Assembly: GCA_964578885.1 (NCBI GenBank)
Contig: CAZOEO010000006.1
Coordinates: 62,001 to 126,000 of the forward strand
Source: CAZRHR01 sp964578885
GTDB lineage: Bacteria > Bacteroidota > Bacteroidia > CAIKAF01
Direction: 5' to 3'
DNA length: 64,000 nucleotides
Position numbers and translations under genes: made by a program. Below the pieces are notes generated by a model. That model saw only the letters and a program-made list of their open reading frames with translations, did not search any database and was not told the origin of the DNA. Shown here in pieces: positions 35,741 through 44,051 of this stretch (positions are counted from its first letter, which is position 1; the number at the start of each line of letters is the position of its first letter).

Positions 35741-36727
35741 TTACATAGAAAGAATTTCAGCCATTTTTACCAAATTGAAATTCACTTTCCCTTCGTCTTT
35801 AATGGCCTGGCTAAAAGGAGTATAAGCAACCTGTCCGTGGACTTCGCCAATCATAATACCCTTACGGCCCCGGGCCAAAGCTTCCACTGCTTCGTAACCC
35901 AACCGGCTGGCCAACATTCGATCAGCGGCAGTTGGTTTTCCTCCCCGTTGCATATGACCTAAAATGGACACTTTGGTCTCATAGTACTGGAAACGCTCTT
36001 GTACCATTTTGGCCAATTGGTACGCGCCGCCGCTTTCATCGCCTTCGGCTACCAAAATAATGCAGGAAGTTTTATTGTGCATCCATCCTCTTTCAAGGGA
36101 TACAATAAGTTGATCTACATAGGTTTTTGTTTCTGGAATCAGGATGGCCTCTGCACCTACGCCTATGCCGGAAGCCAGGGCAATCATCCCGGAGTCACGT
36201 CCCATCACTTCCACGAAAAAAAGTCGGTCGTGAGACGCCGCCGTGTCCCGAATTTTGTCCACCGCATCTATGACGGTGTTTATGGCCGTATCGAAGCCGA
36301 TGGTAAAATCCGTGCCACTTAAATCATTGTCAATGGTACCAGGGCAGCCGACCATTCGGATATCGGGATATTCTTTCATGAAGACATCGGCACCGGTAAA
36401 TGTTCCGTCACCACCTATGGCCACTACCGCATCAATCTCATATTTACGCAGTTGTTCATAGGCCAGCTTTCGGCCTTCCGGAGTTCTAAATTCCTGGCTA
36501 CGGGCGGTTTTCAATATGGTACCCCCTCGTTGAAGAATGTTGGATACAGAGTGTGAATCCATTTCAAAAATATCTCCGGCCACCATGCCGCTATATCCGC
36601 GGCGAATCCCATATACTTTGAATCCATTAAACAATCCGGTTCTCACCACCGCACGAACGCAGGCATTCATGCCCGGCGCATCTCCACCGGATGTAAACAC
36701 CGCAATATTTCGGATATCCTTTATCAT
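35741..36727 (-). CDS. pfkA: ATP-dependent 6-phosphofructokinase
   Basis: The protein is 328 residues from ATG 36727; the frame continues upstream, but family members begin at IRNIAVFTSGGDAPGMNA. Further motifs are RRGYSGMV, GGDGTFTGA, GCPGTIDNDLSGTDFTIGFDTA (catalytic Asp in TIDND), MGRDSGMIA and LGHMQRGG. It phosphorylates fructose-6-phosphate in glycolysis. The Gly-Asp-Gly-Thr of GGDGTFTG indicates an ATP-type rather than a pyrophosphate-type enzyme (family rule). A TACCTTTG box at 36817-36824 gives a leader of about 85 bases. Confidence 0.96.
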   Translation of the reverse strand: MIKDIRNIAVFTSGGDAPGMNACVRAVVRTGLFNGFKVYGIRRGYSGMVAGDIFEMDSHSVSNILQRGGTILKTARSQEFRTPEGRKLAYEQLRKYEIDAVVAIGGDGTFTGADVFMKEYPDIRMVGCPGTIDNDLSGTDFTIGFDTAINTVIDAVDKIRDTAASHDRLFFVEVMGRDSGMIALASGIGVGAEAILIPETKTYVDQLIVSLERGWMHNKTSCIILVAEGDESGGAYQLAKMVQERFQYYETKVSILGHMQRGGKPTAADRMLASRLGYEAVEALARGRKGIMIGEVHGQVAYTPFSQAIKDEGKVNFNLVKMAEILSM

Positions 36728-36816
36728 TATGCAATTAAATAGAAACGATTCATTCATGCTTTCCTGCGCATTCACGCTGACCCTAAAAAGGGTTACGATA
36801 GCATCCGTTTGTAAAA

Positions 36817-36824
36817 CAAAGGTA
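36817..36824 (-). promoter_or_regulatory. -7 promoter element of pfkA-priA
   Basis: The minus strand reads TACCTTTG. It lies between paaD and pfkA, so pfkA-priA can be transcribed apart from the paa genes. Confidence 0.45.
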
Positions 36825-36882
36825 CATCTTCCCTGTCTTAAAAACATGGGAAAAAGTAAAACCAAATGTAAAAAAATGACGC

Positions 36883-37371
36883 CTAAAGGCACTTAAAATA
36901 ATCGAACGGCTCCTTGCAATCCTGGCATTGATACATGGCTTTGCAGGCCGTGGAACCAAACTGACTTTTTAGTTCGGTATGGGTGGATCCGCACTGAGGA
37001 CATTTCACATGTCGTGTTTTTCCCAACAAAGCCGCTTTGTCGGCGGAACCTTCCGGTGGAGCAATGCCAAATTTCCGAAGTTTTTCCCTTGCTTCCTCAC
37101 TCATCCAGTCGGTGGTCCAGGGCGGATGAATCTGCTGTATGATGCGAAAAGACTGAATTCCTTTTCTTTTAAACATCCGTTTGATATCTTCCTCGATGGT
37201 ATTCATGGCGGGACAGCCTGAGTAAGTCGGTGTAATCACCACTTCGACCGCGCCATCTTCTGCTATTTTCACATCCCTTAAAACACCTAAATCGGAAATC
37301 GAAAGTACCGGAATTTCAGGATCTTTCACCATTTCCAACCAATGACGAATCTGGTGGATATCTATCACCAC
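36883..37371 (-). CDS. paaD: Phenylacetyl-CoA epoxidase assembly protein PaaD
   Basis: The protein is 162 residues. The N-terminal DUF59/MIP18-type domain shows KDPEIPVLSISDLGVLRDV and TPTYSGCPAMNTIEEDI. The C-terminal zinc or iron-sulfur segment has KCPQCGSTHTELKS and MYQCQDCKEPFDYFKCL. PaaD is needed for maturation of the iron-sulfur cofactor of the epoxidase reductase. It overlaps the end of paaC by 7 bases. It is the last paa gene; the expected reductase gene paaE is not next to it. Confidence 0.94.
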   Translation of the reverse strand: MVIDIHQIRHWLEMVKDPEIPVLSISDLGVLRDVKIAEDGAVEVVITPTYSGCPAMNTIEEDIKRMFKRKGIQSFRIIQQIHPPWTTDWMSEEAREKLRKFGIAPPEGSADKAALLGKTRHVKCPQCGSTHTELKSQFGSTACKAMYQCQDCKEPFDYFKCL

Positions 37372-38117
37372 TGAGCGCCGGGATAAGTTTTAGGTAAAAA
37401 TTGCATTTCGGCTAAAATATAGCCGAGCCATTCGGTATGTATACCGTGTGCACTTCCTGTTTTGTAAGGCACTTCCAAAGGAACCGGGATTCCTGCTTCA
37501 CACATCACCTGGCGAACTCTTTCCCACCAAATGTCTTTAACGGCATGTTCACCCGGCCATCCTGCCTGTTGCGCTTCTTCTGCAAAAGTCTCTTCCAGCC
37601 ATTCTCCGGCATAGTTCCACACAAAAGGAAGGGCTTCCACCATTTTGGATTTCGAAACTTCGGTGCCATTCCCCAGGCGAATGACCCATTCGGAAGACCA
37701 TTTCAAGTGATATTTTACCTCTTTGAGAGATTTTTGAGCAATTCCTGCCACATCCGGATGCTCGTGTTGGGTCAGCAAAGTGAGATAGGCTTCGTGCCAG
37801 GCGTCGAAAAAAAACTGCCGCCAGATTGTTTGAGCCCAGTTTCCATTTGGAATTTCTGTCAACAGAAAATTGGTAAATTCCCTTTCGTTCCGCTCAAAGG
37901 CAAAAGCATCTTCGTGGGAAAAAGTGGGATGCAGGTTAGCCGCCAGGGTGTACCAGTTTCGGGCCTGACCAATTAAATCGAGGGCAATGTTGCTTAATGC
38001 AATATCTTGTTCCAGCACAGGTCCGTGTCCGCACCATTCAGACAGGCGTTGACCTAAAATGAGTGCATGGTCTCCCAAACGGGTAATGGCAAAGAGAGGA
38101 TAGGTCGTTTTATCCAT
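37365..38117 (-). CDS. paaC: Phenylacetyl-CoA epoxidase subunit PaaC
   Basis: The protein is 250 residues, a ferritin-like helical subunit with GDHALILGQRLSEWCGHGPVLEQDIALSNIALDLIGQ and KEVKYHLKWSSEWVIRLGNGTEVS. PaaC is the structural partner of catalytic PaaA in the epoxidase that turns phenylacetyl-CoA into ring-1,2-epoxyphenylacetyl-CoA. The gene lies 2 bases after paaB and overlaps paaD, so the order paaABCD is a tight operon. Confidence 0.95.
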   Translation of the reverse strand: MDKTTYPLFAITRLGDHALILGQRLSEWCGHGPVLEQDIALSNIALDLIGQARNWYTLAANLHPTFSHEDAFAFERNEREFTNFLLTEIPNGNWAQTIWRQFFFDAWHEAYLTLLTQHEHPDVAGIAQKSLKEVKYHLKWSSEWVIRLGNGTEVSKSKMVEALPFVWNYAGEWLEETFAEEAQQAGWPGEHAVKDIWWERVRQVMCEAGIPVPLEVPYKTGSAHGIHTEWLGYILAEMQFLPKTYPGAQW

Positions 38118-38119
38118 AA

Positions 38120-38407
38120 TTACATGTGCCCGATTTCTTTGGGGACTTCGTAAAAGGTCGGGTGGCGATAAATTTTGTCTTTGGCGGGTTCATACAGCAT
38201 GTCGGCCTCCTGAGGGTCGGATGCAATAATGGCGGTGGAAGGCACCACCCAAAGACTCACGCCTTCGTTGCGGCGGCAATACACATCGCGTGCGTTCTCC
38301 ACGGCCATTTCTGCATCGGCTGCATGAAGGCTTCCCACGTGTTTATGGGCGAGACCATTTTTACTTCGGATAAAAACCTCCCAAAGAGGCCAGGATTTTG
38401 CGCTCAT
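38120..38407 (-). CDS. paaB: Phenylacetyl-CoA epoxidase subunit PaaB
   Basis: This 95-residue protein matches PaaB in length and in WEVFIRSKNGLAHKHVGSLHAADAEMA and RRNEGVSLWVVPSTAI. PaaB bridges the PaaA-PaaC heterodimers in the multisubunit epoxidase. The start lies 16 bases after the paaA stop. Confidence 0.95.
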   Translation of the reverse strand: MSAKSWPLWEVFIRSKNGLAHKHVGSLHAADAEMAVENARDVYCRRNEGVSLWVVPSTAIIASDPQEADMLYEPAKDKIYRHPTFYEVPKEIGHM

Positions 38408-38423
38408 GAATATCGACTTAAGA

Positions 38424-39365
38424 TTAGGCTACGTCTTTTTTATTTTTTTTAGCGGCATGGGCCATGGCGGCTTCCCTTACCCAGGCGCCTTCTTCCCAGG
38501 CGGCTTTGCGCGCGGCGATGCGTTCTGCATTGCATGGACCTTTTCCGGAAACCACGCGATAGAACTCATTCCAGTCGATTTCGCCAAAATCATAATGTCC
38601 GCGGCTTTCGTTCCACTTTAAGTCAGGATCCGGCACAGTAAGACCGAGATATTGTATCTGAGGAATGGTTTTGTCCACAAACTCCTGACGCAGTTCGTCG
38701 TTGGTGAGTCTTTTAATTTTCCATTTCAAAGACTGGGCGGAGTTAGGAGAATCTGCGTCGGTGGGGCCAAACATCATGAGGGAGGGCCACCACCAACGGT
38801 TCAATGCATCCTGCGCCATGGCTTTTTGTTCGGGAGTTCCTTTGGCCAAAACGCACATGATTTCATAACCCTGGCGCTGGTGAAAACTTTCCTCTTTGCA
38901 AATTTTGACCATTGCCCTGGCGTAAGGTCCATAAGAAGTGCGACAAAGCGCCACCTGATTGGTAATGGCGGCACCATCCACAAGCCAGCCAATGGCTCCC
39001 ATGTCGGCCCAGGTGAGGGTCGGATAATTGAAAATGGAAGAATATTTGGCTTTGCCTTCGTGCAATTCCTCGAAAAGTGTGTCTCTATCCACACCAAGCG
39101 TTTCGGCGGCAGAATATAAATATAGCCCATGACCGGCTTCGTCCTGAACTTTAGCAAGTAGAGCTACTTTCCGCCGCAGGCTTGGCGCCCGGGTAATCCA
39201 GTTGGCTTCTGGCAGCATACCCACAATTTCGGAGTGAGCATGTTGGGCAATCTGACGAATATTGTTTTTGCGATAACCTTCCGGCATCCAGTCTTTGGCT
39301 TCAATTCGAATTTCAGCATCAATTTTGGCCTGAAATGACTGCTCGGCTGCGTGTGTATTTTCCAT
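38424..39365 (-). CDS. paaA: Phenylacetyl-CoA epoxidase catalytic subunit PaaA
   Basis: The protein is 313 residues from the ATG at 39365, chosen because it lies 28 bases after a promoter box. It is a di-iron monooxygenase of ferritin-like fold: the iron ligands fall in KVQDEAGHGLYLYSA and KICKEESFHQRQGYEI. Other family segments are KYSSIFNYPTLTWADMGAIGWLVDGAA and WNEFYRVVSGKGPCN. It epoxidises the aromatic ring of phenylacetyl-CoA in the aerobic hybrid pathway. Genes for the CoA ligase, isomerase and ring-opening steps are not in this window. Confidence 0.96.
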   Translation of the reverse strand: MENTHAAEQSFQAKIDAEIRIEAKDWMPEGYRKNNIRQIAQHAHSEIVGMLPEANWITRAPSLRRKVALLAKVQDEAGHGLYLYSAAETLGVDRDTLFEELHEGKAKYSSIFNYPTLTWADMGAIGWLVDGAAITNQVALCRTSYGPYARAMVKICKEESFHQRQGYEIMCVLAKGTPEQKAMAQDALNRWWWPSLMMFGPTDADSPNSAQSLKWKIKRLTNDELRQEFVDKTIPQIQYLGLTVPDPDLKWNESRGHYDFGEIDWNEFYRVVSGKGPCNAERIAARKAAWEEGAWVREAAMAHAAKKNKKDVA

Positions 39366-39392
39366 AGAGGAATAGTTAAAAACCAACTTTTA

Positions 39393-39400
39393 CAAAGTTA
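39393..39400 (-). promoter_or_regulatory. -7 promoter element of paaABCD
   Basis: The minus strand reads TAACTTTG, a full match, 27 bases before the paaA ATG. No clear -33 TTTG sits at 19-21 bases, so strength may depend on an activator. Confidence 0.4.
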
Positions 39401-39693
39401 CAAAAATCCAACACGTACGAGGTGATTTTTGTTTGAAATCCAGGGGTAAAAGTGAGTTGATAGGAGCCCGTATGTTGCCGCAGTAATTTTGTTGGAATTT
39501 AAAAAAAACATCCTTTTTCGATTTTTTTTCATGAAATTTCAAACAAATTCACCCTAAACTATACAAGTAATACCAAATCTTCATCATAAAGAATGTGCTT
39601 AATATTAGGCACATGTAAAATACTAAAATTTATGCACCGGACTTTAATTTATGAGTCATCCCTAAGATTATGAGCATGATACACCAGCAACCC
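39401..39693. other. A+T-rich gap between paaA and the small RNA
   Basis: No gene is supported. The stretch has poly-A and poly-T runs and an AGGCACATG-type word pair, but nothing I can name. Confidence 0.4.
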
Positions 39694-39724
39694 TTTGGAT
39701 TGAATCATTTTAAATGTAATTTTA
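39694..39724 (+). promoter_or_regulatory. Bacteroidota-type promoter of an intergenic RNA
   Basis: TTTG at 39694-39697 and TAATTTTA at 39717-39724 are spaced by exactly 19 bases. They match the -33 TTTG and -7 TAnnTTTG elements in 11 of the 12 positions with -7 N's counted as free. No protein gene follows on this strand before the terminator at 39837. Confidence 0.55.
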
Positions 39725-39727
39725 ACT

Positions 39728-39837
39728 GGTGAAAGTTATGCGTTCACAATCATATTAAAATCCTCAACAGAGGGAGGAGGAAGTACATGAAACCATGTAC
39801 ACAATAAGCCGGCAGATTCAACACTGCCGGTTTTTTT
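39728..39837 (+). ncRNA. Probable structured small RNA, about 105-110 nt
   Basis: Between the promoter and a strong terminator lie four hairpins in a row: GTGAA/TTCAC (39729-39747), CCTC/GAGG (39762-39773), GTACATG/CATGTAC (39783-39800) and the terminator CCGGCAG/CTGCCGG (39809-39830) followed by seven T. A purine block (GAGGGAGGAGGAAG) sits between hairpins 2 and 3. It also sets a Shine-Dalgarno-like sequence 6 bases before an ATG whose frame codes only MKPCTQ. That could be a leader peptide, but there is no gene after it. Flavo-1 or another Bacteroidota small RNA is possible; I cannot match the sequence. Confidence 0.6.
39809..39837 (+). terminator. Terminator of the intergenic RNA
   Basis: A perfect 7-bp stem CCGGCAG/CTGCCGG with an 8-base loop and seven T. 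It points away from any plus-strand protein gene, so it most likely ends the small RNA. Confidence 0.8.
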
Positions 39838-39852
39838 GTGAATTGTCCATAA

Positions 39853-39879
39853 AAAAAGGCCCGTTACAGGGGCCTTTTT
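39853..39879. terminator. Terminator of the choice-of-anchor L gene
   Basis: AAAAAGGCCC and GGGGCCTTTTT form a stem with A and T tracts on both sides. It lies 16 bases after the stop codon of the minus-strand gene and can act in both directions. Confidence 0.75.
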
Positions 39880-39894
39880 CAACATGAAAAAATG

Positions 39895-42234
39895 TTATTG
39901 TCTAAAAAGATTAATGGTGCCGGTCTTCTGGGTCTCTTCCCCTTTACAATTCACATAAGTAACAATTAGATAATAAGTTCCCTCTGGCACCGGGGCGCCC
40001 AGCGGAGTGGTACCATCCCATGTATCCTGGGCACTGACCCCTGTAAACAGTTTCGTCCCCCAACGCGTAAATACATCCCATCGGTAAGATTCAGCTTGCG
40101 CCAAAATTGGCATTTCAAAAACATCATTCACCTGATCGCCATTGGGCGTGAACACGTTTGGCAAATCGAAAGGTGGAATTTCCGGCTTAAAGGTTACTTC
40201 CGCGGTATCCACAGTAGCTCCACAGGCATTTGAAATGGTCACAAGAAGAACCGTATCGGCACCAATTCGAATCATGGGCGTGGTAGCTCCATTGCTCCAC
40301 AAAATGGCACCTAAGGTATCCGGAACCATCAATTCTGCGGTATCGCCAGGACAAATCAACGCGTCATTTACGGTAAAACGTGGCTTGAGATTTTCCACTA
40401 CAAATGCGGAATCTGCACTTTCACATCCCTGATTACTGGTTACTTGCACAAAGTACCAACCCGGAGAATTCACTACATAACTCGGCGTGGTGGGACCATT
40501 TTGCCATTGATATAATCCCAGACCGGGATTGGCGTCTATGGACAAAATAGAATCTTCACATAAAGTAAGGGTATCGCCATTTAAACCGGCCAAAGGCAAG
40601 GGAAACACAGTTACGGTGGCGGAATCTCTTGTACAAACCACACCAGCAGAATCCACACTCAACTGGTACCCGTAATTTACAGGACTTCCGGTGGTATTAG
40701 ATGCCAGGAAAATAGGCGTGGCAACTGCAGGATTATCTAACTGGGCGGCAGGACTCCAATTATAATTAAAATTGGGCAACAACGGTGTGGGAGTGAGCAC
40801 CACGGCTTCGTCTGTACAAGTTTGGTAATTGGGCACCGTAATATCCGGCTTGGGGAAAACTTTTACATTCAAATTCGCCGTAATGGTGGTATCCAGACAA
40901 TCATCATAAACGGAAACCACATAGGTTCGGTTATTGGGCGGTTGTGCGAAAAATGGCGCTGCAACGGGGTTTCCGTTGAAAGTCCAGGTGGTGGTAAAAT
41001 TGCCTGATCCCCCGTTTGTTCCGTAAGATAAATTAATGACTTGCCCTCTGCAAATATTCGTATCCGGGGTAAGCACCGTCAGGGGTTGTACATCCACCAA
41101 AGTAAGGGTGGCTGTAGTGATAAAAGGTTGGCCACAAACGGTATCTTGAACCGTAAAGGTAATGGTTTCGTTTCCTTCTTGAAGCAAATCCATTGTTGGG
41201 CTAATCACCACCTGAACAGTGTCTTGTCCGGGAGCAAAAACAACGAAACCGGGTAAAGCCGGATAATCTGCTCCGGGTGTAGCGGTTCCACCAATGGTGT
41301 AAAATACCGTATCGGATTGGGAGTTATCGCCGGAACGAAAGAAACTTAATGTTGCATTGGAGCAGCCCTCATACAATAAAGTGTCGGTAGACCCATAATC
41401 TACCTGACTTGATATGGACACCAGGCCGGAGCTGAAAGAACCTGCACGCAGGAAAACGGCAGAATTCAAGGCATTGTCCCCTACATCGGCCACCGCCATA
41501 CGAATGGTGTATGGTACACAAGGTGTTACAGGAACAGCCACCCTTAAACCAATGGTAAATCCACCAAATGCCACCGAAGTGGGGTTGCAGTTATCAAAAA
41601 AGTATTGACAAAAATTACATGGACCAAAAGAACAACCTCCATATGGCCCGCCATTATTCACATTATTAATGGAAACCGGCAATCCGCCAGAACCAGGAAT
41701 AATGGCCACATTGGTATTATTGTAAGCCGGACCCGATGGATTGGGGCCAGTCAGGAAAAAACCAAAAACATCGTTGAAATTGGAATTCACATACTGATTG
41801 TACTCTTCCGAGGCAAACACATAATCGAATTTCAATGTGTCGCCGGAAGGAATAAAGTCGAACTGAATAGACGCCCTGTTATACAGGTTTGTATTTCCGA
41901 TTAAGGCAGATAATTGGGCGTCCGGCGTAATGGTCAGGTTGGGATTGGCAGGGTTCAGGGTAGCACCATTGGCCAAACCATTCGGCGGATTCAGTTGTGC
42001 AGTCGAAAGGACAATTCCGGCCCCCAATCCTAAATTGGAGTTGGTGCCATTAAATGTCCCGAATTGGTTCGCCAGACCAGAGGAAGAAATATTGCTCACA
42101 TTCACCCCGTTTCCAACTAAAATATTTGAAATCATGTTGGCAGGGGTATCTTGATTCACTAAAAGTTGGGCTTGAACACCCAAGGTGAAAGTTCCTACAC
42201 ATATCGCTACAATTCGTAGTATTTTTGTCCTCAT
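39895..42234 (-). CDS. Choice-of-anchor L adhesin-like protein with T9SS type B tail
   Basis: The protein is 779 residues with a signal peptide (ending FTLGVQAQ). A choice-of-anchor L domain covers about residues 25-270 (GIVLSTAQL, SIQFDFIPSGDTLKFDYVFASEEYNQYV, DVFGFFLTGP). A Calx-beta-like unit follows at about 280-385 (GGTATPGADYPALPGFVVFAPGQD, EGNETITF). Two or three PKD/Ig-like units come next, and the C-terminal 90 residues form a gliding-motility-type (CHU_C) sorting domain (DLPNVFTPNGDQVNDVFEMP, RWGTKLFTGVSAQDTWDG). It should be exported by the type IX system and lie on the surface. Confidence 0.9.
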   Translation of the reverse strand: MRTKILRIVAICVGTFTLGVQAQLLVNQDTPANMISNILVGNGVNVSNISSSGLANQFGTFNGTNSNLGLGAGIVLSTAQLNPPNGLANGATLNPANPNLTITPDAQLSALIGNTNLYNRASIQFDFIPSGDTLKFDYVFASEEYNQYVNSNFNDVFGFFLTGPNPSGPAYNNTNVAIIPGSGGLPVSINNVNNGGPYGGCSFGPCNFCQYFFDNCNPTSVAFGGFTIGLRVAVPVTPCVPYTIRMAVADVGDNALNSAVFLRAGSFSSGLVSISSQVDYGSTDTLLYEGCSNATLSFFRSGDNSQSDTVFYTIGGTATPGADYPALPGFVVFAPGQDTVQVVISPTMDLLQEGNETITFTVQDTVCGQPFITTATLTLVDVQPLTVLTPDTNICRGQVINLSYGTNGGSGNFTTTWTFNGNPVAAPFFAQPPNNRTYVVSVYDDCLDTTITANLNVKVFPKPDITVPNYQTCTDEAVVLTPTPLLPNFNYNWSPAAQLDNPAVATPIFLASNTTGSPVNYGYQLSVDSAGVVCTRDSATVTVFPLPLAGLNGDTLTLCEDSILSIDANPGLGLYQWQNGPTTPSYVVNSPGWYFVQVTSNQGCESADSAFVVENLKPRFTVNDALICPGDTAELMVPDTLGAILWSNGATTPMIRIGADTVLLVTISNACGATVDTAEVTFKPEIPPFDLPNVFTPNGDQVNDVFEMPILAQAESYRWDVFTRWGTKLFTGVSAQDTWDGTTPLGAPVPEGTYYLIVTYVNCKGEETQKTGTINLFRQ

Positions 42235-42270
42235 ATAAATACGCTAAGCGTTTGTCTAAAATCCAATAAA

Positions 42271-42618
42271 ATGCGTAAAACGAAATTAAGCAAAAATTCC
42301 GATTCGCCCATTGTTTTCTCTACCAGTAATATCCAAAAGCCAGAGCCTGAAGAAAGTAGCGTGGAAGAAACCATGGAAATCGGTGACCTCAGGGTACGGC
42401 TGGAAAAGAAAGGCCGTGGAGGCAAACCCGCCACCCTCATCAGAGGATTTCAAGGAACTCCCCTTCAGGCGGAACAACTCACCCGTCAACTCAAAACCCA
42501 TTGTGGCGTAGGAGGTTCTGTTACAGAAGACGGACTTCTCATTCAGGGTGACCAGGTAGAAAAAGTGCTAGCCTTTTTACAAAAAAATGGTTTCAAGGCA
42601 AAAAAGGGCGGTGGATAA
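42271..42618 (+). CDS. SUI1/YciH family translation factor
   Basis: The protein is 115 residues. After a charged N-terminus the SUI1 domain (about residues 40-115) shows LRVRLEKKGRGGKPATLIRGFQG, LKTHCGVGGSVTEDGLLIQGDQ and VLAFLQKNGFKAKKGG. The domain is that of eukaryotic eIF1 and bacterial YciH, which affects initiation fidelity. It is divergent from the choice-of-anchor L gene and followed, 62 bases on, by the CsgG-like gene. Confidence 0.9.
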   Translation: MRKTKLSKNSDSPIVFSTSNIQKPEPEESSVEETMEIGDLRVRLEKKGRGGKPATLIRGFQGTPLQAEQLTRQLKTHCGVGGSVTEDGLLIQGDQVEKVLAFLQKNGFKAKKGGG

Positions 42619-42680
42619 ATTTTCGGCCTAACTTTTGCTCTACTCCTCTCGTCATTTTTGAATTATCAGATGCCTCACCC

Positions 42681-44051
42681 ATGATACGCACGCTACTCTT
42701 TATCACGTTTTTGGGCCTCGGACTCCTGCAAACATCTTGCGCCCAATCCGTTAACAAATTACTGAAACGTGCAGCAGAGTTGGAAACAGAAGGAAATTTC
42801 CGGGACGCCACCAACACCTACAATGAAGCATTGTTCCGAAGCCCCGGTCATAAAACAGCGCGTGCCGGCCTGCAACGATCTGCCCAATTTGTATTGGATG
42901 AAATGTTGTCTACTTTCTGGAGATCGTTTAACCTGGAAAATTACGAGCAAGCCATTCAGGAATATCAGCTGGCCAAATCTTTCGAACGTCGGGTGGCGAC
43001 CCAACAAATCCAATTGGAATGGGGACCGCAATACGATGGATATTACCGTGAAGCCATTGCCAATCGCAGTAAACTTCTTTTTCAGGAAGCGGCCAAAGCC
43101 ATCGACAGTAGAAACTACACCCAGGCCGCCCGTCTGGTCAGAGATATTCAGCAACTACAACCCGAATTTCCCGGTTTAGACCAGCTCAAACTGGCGCTGG
43201 AAGTAGATCCGATATACAATCAGGCACTGGACGCCGTAAGAAACAACCAGCCAGGTTTGGCGATTTCCTTGCTCAATCAGGTCAATGCCAAAGCTCCGGA
43301 TTATCGTGAAACCAAAACCATGATGGCGCAATTGCGTAACACCAATCAATTGCGCATTGCCATTCTTCCCATCGAAGATTATTCCGGCCAACTCAATACC
43401 GGCAAGGAACTATCTTCACATATTATTAATCAGATTCTGGCCCTGCGTAATCCGCTCATTCAATTGATCGACAGAGAATACACGGAACGGATTCTGGAAG
43501 AGCAAAAATTTGGACTCTCCGGCCTGGTCGATGAAAGAACCGCCGCTAACGCCGGGCGGATTGTGGGTGGAAGTACCGTTTTGGTCGGAGTGATTACCAA
43601 CGTAACCATTCATAATCCCGGACCCGAAAGAGATAGAAGAACAGCTTATTTACGCGAAAGAGTACAGTACATCGATGGCTTCACCGGCATGCGCATGTCT
43701 AACTGGCAGTTCAGAGAAACTTTGTATGAAGAAATAAAAGAAGAGACCAAGGTGACCATCACGTTCAAGTATCGTCTCCTTTCAACAGAAACCGGACGTA
43801 TCCTGGATTCAGACGTGATTACCAGATCCGTCATTCATTCTGTTCGTTATGCCCAGTACAGCGGTCCCATCAATGAATTATTCCCCACCGCAGGCAATAT
43901 TTCCTCTTCTGAACTTCAAAGATGGCGTCAGAGATTCGAGCAAAAAGGTGATACTAAGCCCGTAGATCAACTCATGAATATTGTCCAAGAAGACATCGCC
44001 AAAGAAGTGGCGGCGAAAATTAACCTCAACGGCTTTTCCGGAAACGAATGA
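42681..44051 (+). CDS. CsgG/HfaB-like lipoprotein with TPR domain
   Basis: The protein is 456 residues. The lipoprotein signal ends LLQTSC (Cys20). Residues about 25-210 form helical TPR-like repeats (AAELETEGNFRDATNTYNEAL). The C-terminal half resembles CsgG (LRIAILPIEDYSG, LIDREYTERILEEQKFGLSGLVDE, GADVVLVG-like STVLVGVITN). CsgG-type proteins form outer-membrane channels or take part in envelope complexes. Its stop overlaps the start of the LPP20-like lipoprotein as ATGA, and the two probably act together. The pore function is inferred from the family. Confidence 0.8.
   Translation: MIRTLLFITFLGLGLLQTSCAQSVNKLLKRAAELETEGNFRDATNTYNEALFRSPGHKTARAGLQRSAQFVLDEMLSTFWRSFNLENYEQAIQEYQLAKSFERRVATQQIQLEWGPQYDGYYREAIANRSKLLFQEAAKAIDSRNYTQAARLVRDIQQLQPEFPGLDQLKLALEVDPIYNQALDAVRNNQPGLAISLLNQVNAKAPDYRETKTMMAQLRNTNQLRIAILPIEDYSGQLNTGKELSSHIINQILALRNPLIQLIDREYTERILEEQKFGLSGLVDERTAANAGRIVGGSTVLVGVITNVTIHNPGPERDRRTAYLRERVQYIDGFTGMRMSNWQFRETLYEEIKEETKVTITFKYRLLSTETGRILDSDVITRSVIHSVRYAQYSGPINELFPTAGNISSSELQRWRQRFEQKGDTKPVDQLMNIVQEDIAKEVAAKINLNGFSGNE

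Noticed and set aside
39787..39807. Six-codon leader peptide MKPCTQ with strong Shine-Dalgarno
   Set aside because: No gene follows before the terminator, so classical attenuation is not possible; the purine block is better seen as part of the small RNA.
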